DNA of 64,000 bases. Source: Azolla caroliniana (Eukaryota; Polypodiophyta). Positions 60,237 through 64,000 of the stretch are shown one piece after another (positions within the stretch are counted from its first letter, which is position 1; each line of letters begins with the position of its first letter). A model generated the notes under the pieces. It was not told where the DNA came from. It saw only the letters and a list, made by a program, of their open reading frames with translations, and did not search any database. The position numbers and the translations under genes were made by a program. Where the stretch lies: assembly GCA_043228905.1 (NCBI GenBank), contig JBHGNT010000018.1, positions 3,968,001 through 4,032,000 on the forward strand, written 5' to 3'.

Positions 60237-60802
60237 TGTTGTACATAAGAGAGAATTAGGTACATAGAAGATCCGAGGTAGGTAGATTCGGTAGGTAGGA
60301 AGTTAATGGGAAACGGCTCCTTTCTCGCCTTAAAAAGGAGGGAGACGAGGAGGGGAAAAAGGGGGGATCGCGGTTAGAGAGGACGAAGTGATGTCGGGTT
60401 GTCAGCCGAAGGCTTCTCTCTCTTCCATACTCCATAGCTTCTTTCTGCGCAGGTTTTCGGGAGGCTCGCGCTGCTCTGAGGAATGCCTGAGTGCTTCCGG
60501 CAGCACCTCCAACCTACTCCTTTCCTTCGGAGCGTTTATGAGCAGGCATCGACATCTGTTCGCCGGCCTGTTCGGTTGTAACCGACTTCGTGCTTCTTGT
60601 TGTTTGTCTTTGTTAACATATACATACATACATTCGTGTCTCTCTGTGTCGCTATCCCACTCGCGTCTTTGTGTTGAAGGATCGTGTCCCTGTGAATCTA
60701 CGCTCGCACGTAGTGGGTCTCTTTTCCTTTCTCTCTTGCTCTTCGGTACAGGACCCCCGAGGTCCCGCCTCATTCCACGCATCCGCGAGGAATACCTCGA
60801 CA
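60237..60802 (+). repeat. Candidate gypsy 5' LTR
   Basis: Starts TGTTGTACATAAG and ends CTCGACA, giving TGT...ACA ends, immediately before the candidate primer-binding site. A TTAAAAAGG lies at about 60342. The limits are inferred because the 3' LTR is outside the window. Confidence 0.45.
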
Positions 60803-60805
60803 TCT

Positions 60806-60820
60806 TGGTGAACCCGACGT
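60806..60820 (+). promoter_or_regulatory. Candidate gypsy primer-binding site
   Basis: TGGTGAACCCGACGT begins with the TGG needed to pair with a tRNA CCA end and lies 3 bp after the inferred LTR. The primer tRNA was not identified. Confidence 0.4.
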
Positions 60821-60845
60821 GAAGGAGGCGGCAGAAGAGCAGAAG

Positions 60846-62972
60846 ATGAAGGGGTCGGATCTTGCGGAGGCCATGGCTTCGGCTGTGGATCGGATATTGA
60901 ACGCATGCGAGGGCACTGGCGCCCTCGACAGAGCCATTGAGGTGGTCGTCGGTACGATCGGCCGGTTCAGCGGAAAGGATGCCACGAAGTATTTGGCGTC
61001 CTACGGGGCAGAAATGCTGATGCGGGACATTCTGGAAGAGAGGCGTCTTGCCGGGTTTCCTCGAGTGGCGATGCCGAGCATCCATGCGGAGGTGCTCGAG
61101 GTGCGGGCGGAGAGCCGTACCTGGCAGGAGTTCGAAGGCCGACTCCTCGAAAAATACGGGCTGGACGACGCGCTCCGGCTTTCGAAACGGGACTTCATGG
61201 AGTGGGTGGAGTCCCCCGGCAAAGGAAGAAACGCGTCGGCACTCCTCCGGGAGTTTGAAGAACGCTTTGCGCGCCTTTCGGCGCTTGACCGAACCATTCT
61301 GGATACGAGCCGGGTCCTACTATTCGTCAAGTCGGTGGACGAGCGGAACCGGGATCAAGTCGGCTCCTTGCTGGAAACCGAAGACGGGCTGACGACCGAT
61401 TGGGCTGCGGTTAAGAGGGTCTGTGGCCGTTTCGACAAACGGTGAGAATGGGCTGACAACGGGGCGGCCGGTGCGGGCTCTGTCACAGCAAGGAGGCTTG
61501 AACCGGCACCACAAGGGCGAAGGGAAGAGACCCGGGAATGGCTCGAAACCGGTTCGGCTTCGACCAGCATGGTCAATGGCTCGTCCGGGGGAGCAACGCT
61601 GGAGGAGTTGACGTGGGCGATTAAGGATCTCCAGATCGCCCAGGCTCGAAGGGAAGGCGGCGAACCGGCTCGTGACCGACGACCGACAGCAAGGAACAGG
61701 TGCATGTGGTGCGACGAGGTCGGCCACATTCGGAAGGACTGCGGCGATTTCGCAGAGGCATTGAGGAACCGGGTGGTGTACCTGTGGGAAGGCCGGGTGC
61801 ACGCCGGCGACACCAGAAGGGCCCTAAACCGAAACAACGGGCGAGGAGGTATGAAGAGACTGATGGAAGAGGCAGCGGCCCGACACGTGGAGGCCATCCA
61901 CTACTCGGCGTCGGCAGGCATTCGGGTCGGGGGCAGCGAGGCCCGAAAGGAGAGCAAAGACGGATTCTGGTCGGCAATGCTGGAAGGCCTCGACGGCACA
62001 CGACTGAGGAAAGATGAAGCGGACCGCGCTTAGAGACGGGTCCGGGAAGTAACCGGGTGGAGCGACCCGGTCGAGGAGAAGACGGGCTTCGTAGAAGCCG
62101 CCTGCCGGAACTACGAGGCTCTGGTAGAAGACAAACGAGCGGGGAAAGCCGGAGCGGCCGGGCCCTCACAACGGTACGAGACCCGATTCGGGCAACGACG
62201 GAACAAAGCCGGTGGGTCCAGCGCGCAAGATAACCCCAGGAAGGGCGGATACCGACTGGGGACGGAAATAGAAAGGACCACGGACCTTCGAAAGGTCCTA
62301 GAAGAACGGATCCTCGACAGCAAAGTGGAGTTGTCATTGCGGGAGGTGCTAGGGATCGCCAAGAAGGAGTTCCACGACTCCATTGTAGATTTGGTGAAAC
62401 GGAAGAGGTTGTCAACGGAGACGGAACCGGAAAGACCGGTGGAGGTGCGGACGACGCACATCGACGACTTGGCGCTGGAAGATGAGTGGGCGGAGAGCCA
62501 CTATTCGAGGCCACACTGGGCCCGAGCGACCACGGAGACCCCGGTAAAGATCGGAGATGTTCAGGAACCGGTGGTGGCACTGGTGGACCACGGTTCGGAA
62601 ATAAACCTGATGTCCATGGACTTCTACAAGAAGGGAAAGTGGCCGATCAACACCAAGCACGGGTGGAAGATACGGGCGGCGACGCGCGCCACCGAGGAAC
62701 TGCACGGGGCCTGCCCGAACGTGCGAGTCAAGATCGGCGACGTCGAGATTGACCAGCACTTCTTCGTACAGGAGATGTCCTCGCACCCGGTCATATTAGG
62801 GGAACCATACATCACGGCGGCGCGGATGGAGACCAAGGTGCTGGACAACGGTTCGGCCTACGCGAGGGTCAAAAGCCAGGACGGGCGCCATTCGGTCCAT
62901 TTTCTGACGGTGCGGCCGAACCACGAGCAAAACCGCGAATCCCTCGGTGGCGAGAACCGAGAGGATTTTTAG
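60846..62972 (+). pseudogene. Gypsy gag-protease ORF with two in-frame stops
   Basis: One reading frame from the ATG at 60846 to the TAG at 62970, broken only by TGA at 61443-61445 and TAG at 62031-62033. Gag starts MKGSDLAEAMASAVDR. The zinc knuckle CMWCDEVGHIRKDC is near 61.7 kb. The protease carries ALVDHGSEINLMS (D-H-G where D-S/T-G is usual), followed by HPVILGEPYITAARMETK. As only two codons are changed, the insertion looks fairly young, or readthrough is used. Confidence 0.75.
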
Positions 62973-63034
62973 AGAGGGTTGCCAAGGCGTGGGGCCAAGA
63001 CAGTCCGGACACTCGGGAAAGACCCCACAGTTGT

Positions 63035-64000
63035 ATGATAGGTAAAATTTTTTGCTTCTCCAACAACGGAGGGTGTATGATAGTCGGCATCGTTGGCCGA
63101 GAAAAGGCAAGGGCGGAGGAGCGACTTCGAGCGTGCGGAGTTCTCGGCCCGGACGAGGAAATCAGCGGAGCCGTGGAGGCGGTCTCCTTCGACGACACCT
63201 TGGGGATGCTGAGGAAGGTAGCCGGAGAAGACCTTAACGAAGACCGGACGATACCGGTATGTTCCGAAGAGATGTACGAAGTCATCGCGAACTTCAGTCG
63301 GGGGCTCGGGTCGGATCGGATGGCCCGAGTTAGCACGAAGTACAAGACTGTGGACCGGAAGGTAAGGCCAGTCGCGGCACCCTTACCGGAGGGCAGCGAG
63401 TCCCGAATCAGAGGGGTTGCGTCGGACCCCAGCTTACGAGATCCGGTCTGCATAGGACACACCTTCACCGACGGGACACTCCGGGAGCTCAAAATCGGTG
63501 GGGGCGGGTTCTTACTACCGGTGGAGGAAGACCGGTTTCGGAGAATGCTCAAAAGGCACGGGAAAGCCTTCGCATTCTCACCGGAAGAGATCGGGTGCGT
63601 AGACCCGACAATCGTGGACCCGATGGTGATATTCACGGTACCGCATGTGCCGTGGAATCTCAAGCCGATTCCAGTACCGAGAGCTCACATCCCGAAGTTG
63701 ATGGAGCTATTGAGGCAGAAAGTTGATATGGGCATTCTCGAACCGTCGAGTGCCCCGTACTCGAACCGATGGTTTACCGTACCAAAGAAAAACGGAACAT
63801 TGCGCTTCATTCAAGACCTGCAGCCGGTCAACAGAGTGACCATTCGGAACGCAGGAATCGAACCGACCATAGATGAGTTCACGGAGGCCTTCGCCGGAAG
63901 GTCGATTTACTCGGTCGGTGATTTGTACTCGGGGTACAACCAGTTCCAGCTAGCCGTGGAGAGCAGAGACATTACGACGATGCGAACTCCCCTCGGCCTA
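63035..64000 (+). CDS. Gypsy pol ORF, partial (5' part of reverse transcriptase)
   Basis: A fully open frame from the ATG at 63035 (another ATG at 63077) through the window end, 322 codons, in the -1 frame relative to gag-protease. The first 150 residues are unassigned linker. Then FSPEEIGCVDPT, HVPWNLKPIPVPRAHIPKL, GILEPSSAPYSNRWFTVPKK, and YSVGDLYSGYNQFQLAVES mark the fingers and first palm motif of Ty3/gypsy reverse transcriptase. The catalytic YxDD box and later domains lie beyond the edge. Confidence 0.8.
   Translation, partial: MIGKIFCFSNNGGCMIVGIVGREKARAEERLRACGVLGPDEEISGAVEAVSFDDTLGMLRKVAGEDLNEDRTIPVCSEEMYEVIANFSRGLGSDRMARVSTKYKTVDRKVRPVAAPLPEGSESRIRGVASDPSLRDPVCIGHTFTDGTLRELKIGGGGFLLPVEEDRFRRMLKRHGKAFAFSPEEIGCVDPTIVDPMVIFTVPHVPWNLKPIPVPRAHIPKLMELLRQKVDMGILEPSSAPYSNRWFTVPKKNGTLRFIQDLQPVNRVTIRNAGIEPTIDEFTEAFAGRSIYSVGDLYSGYNQFQLAVESRDITTMRTPLGL

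Larger units (their letters stand above)
60237..64000 (+). mobile_element. Ty3/gypsy LTR retrotransposon, open at the right edge
   Basis: A clearly GC-rich block relative to the surrounding genome. Order: candidate LTR (60237-60802), candidate primer-binding site, gag with zinc knuckle, aspartic protease, then pol in another frame reaching the palm of reverse transcriptase at the window end. Integration into the Copia integrase region explains the abrupt end of that element. Confidence 0.8.

Noticed and set aside
61621-62580. 319-codon minus-strand ORF
   Set aside because: Arg/Pro/Ser-rich antisense shadow of the GC-rich gypsy gag-protease frame.

Overview
The window is nuclear DNA of a land plant: spliced genes with GT-AG introns, plastid-targeted proteins, a PLS-class PPR gene, a plant-type long tRNase Z, and abundant LTR, LINE, SINE and MITE-like repeats. 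The PPR repeat style (repeated GNALVDMYAKCG-type blocks without a DYW domain) and the loose spacing of genes make a fern the best guess. That guess rests on remembered family style, not on a search.

Layout. 0.25-4.6 kb: a nested tandem array of about 24 tRNA-Leu(CAA)-derived units, three of which still fold as complete tRNAs. 5.5-9.0 kb (-): a ten-exon plastid CPBP-family (CAAX-protease-like) membrane protein with a MITE-like element in one intron. 9-15.6 kb: repeats, including a tRNA-Pro-headed element with a 98-bp minisatellite and a DNA transposon flanked by a 10-bp target-site duplication. 15.6-19.1 kb (+): a RING-H2 E3 ligase of the BIG BROTHER type. 22.4-23.1 kb (+): a YGGT/CCB3-like cytochrome b6f assembly factor. 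24.0-26.0 kb (-): a 5'-truncated PPR gene. 26.55-26.8 kb: a decayed organellar/bacterial-type 16S rRNA fragment. 28.2-28.6 kb: two SINEs. 29.2-33.9 kb (+): a twelve-exon plastid C-terminal processing protease (CtpA). 34.5-35.0 kb (-): an orphan ORF. 36-41.8 kb: repeat relics. 41.9-53.7 kb (-): a thirteen-exon long-form tRNase Z with an exceptionally long first exon. 54.3-57.2 kb (-): a LINE relic. 57.7-60.2 kb (+): a Copia relic with 5' LTR and primer-binding site, apparently interrupted by a Ty3/gypsy element from 60.24 kb to the window end.

Four of the nuclear genes (CPBP, CCB3-like, CtpA, possibly tRNase Z) carry N-termini that look like organelle-targeting sequences. CtpA and the CCB3-like protein would act in thylakoid biogenesis (lumenal maturation of photosystem II D1-type precursors; haem attachment to cytochrome b6). 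tRNase Z cuts 3' trailers from tRNA precursors, such as those the array at the left edge could make, but they lie 37 kb apart and nothing shows a functional link.

Exon boundaries were worked out by eye from reading frame, splice consensus and family conservation. All calls are from the sequence and family knowledge; no searches or folding programs were run.
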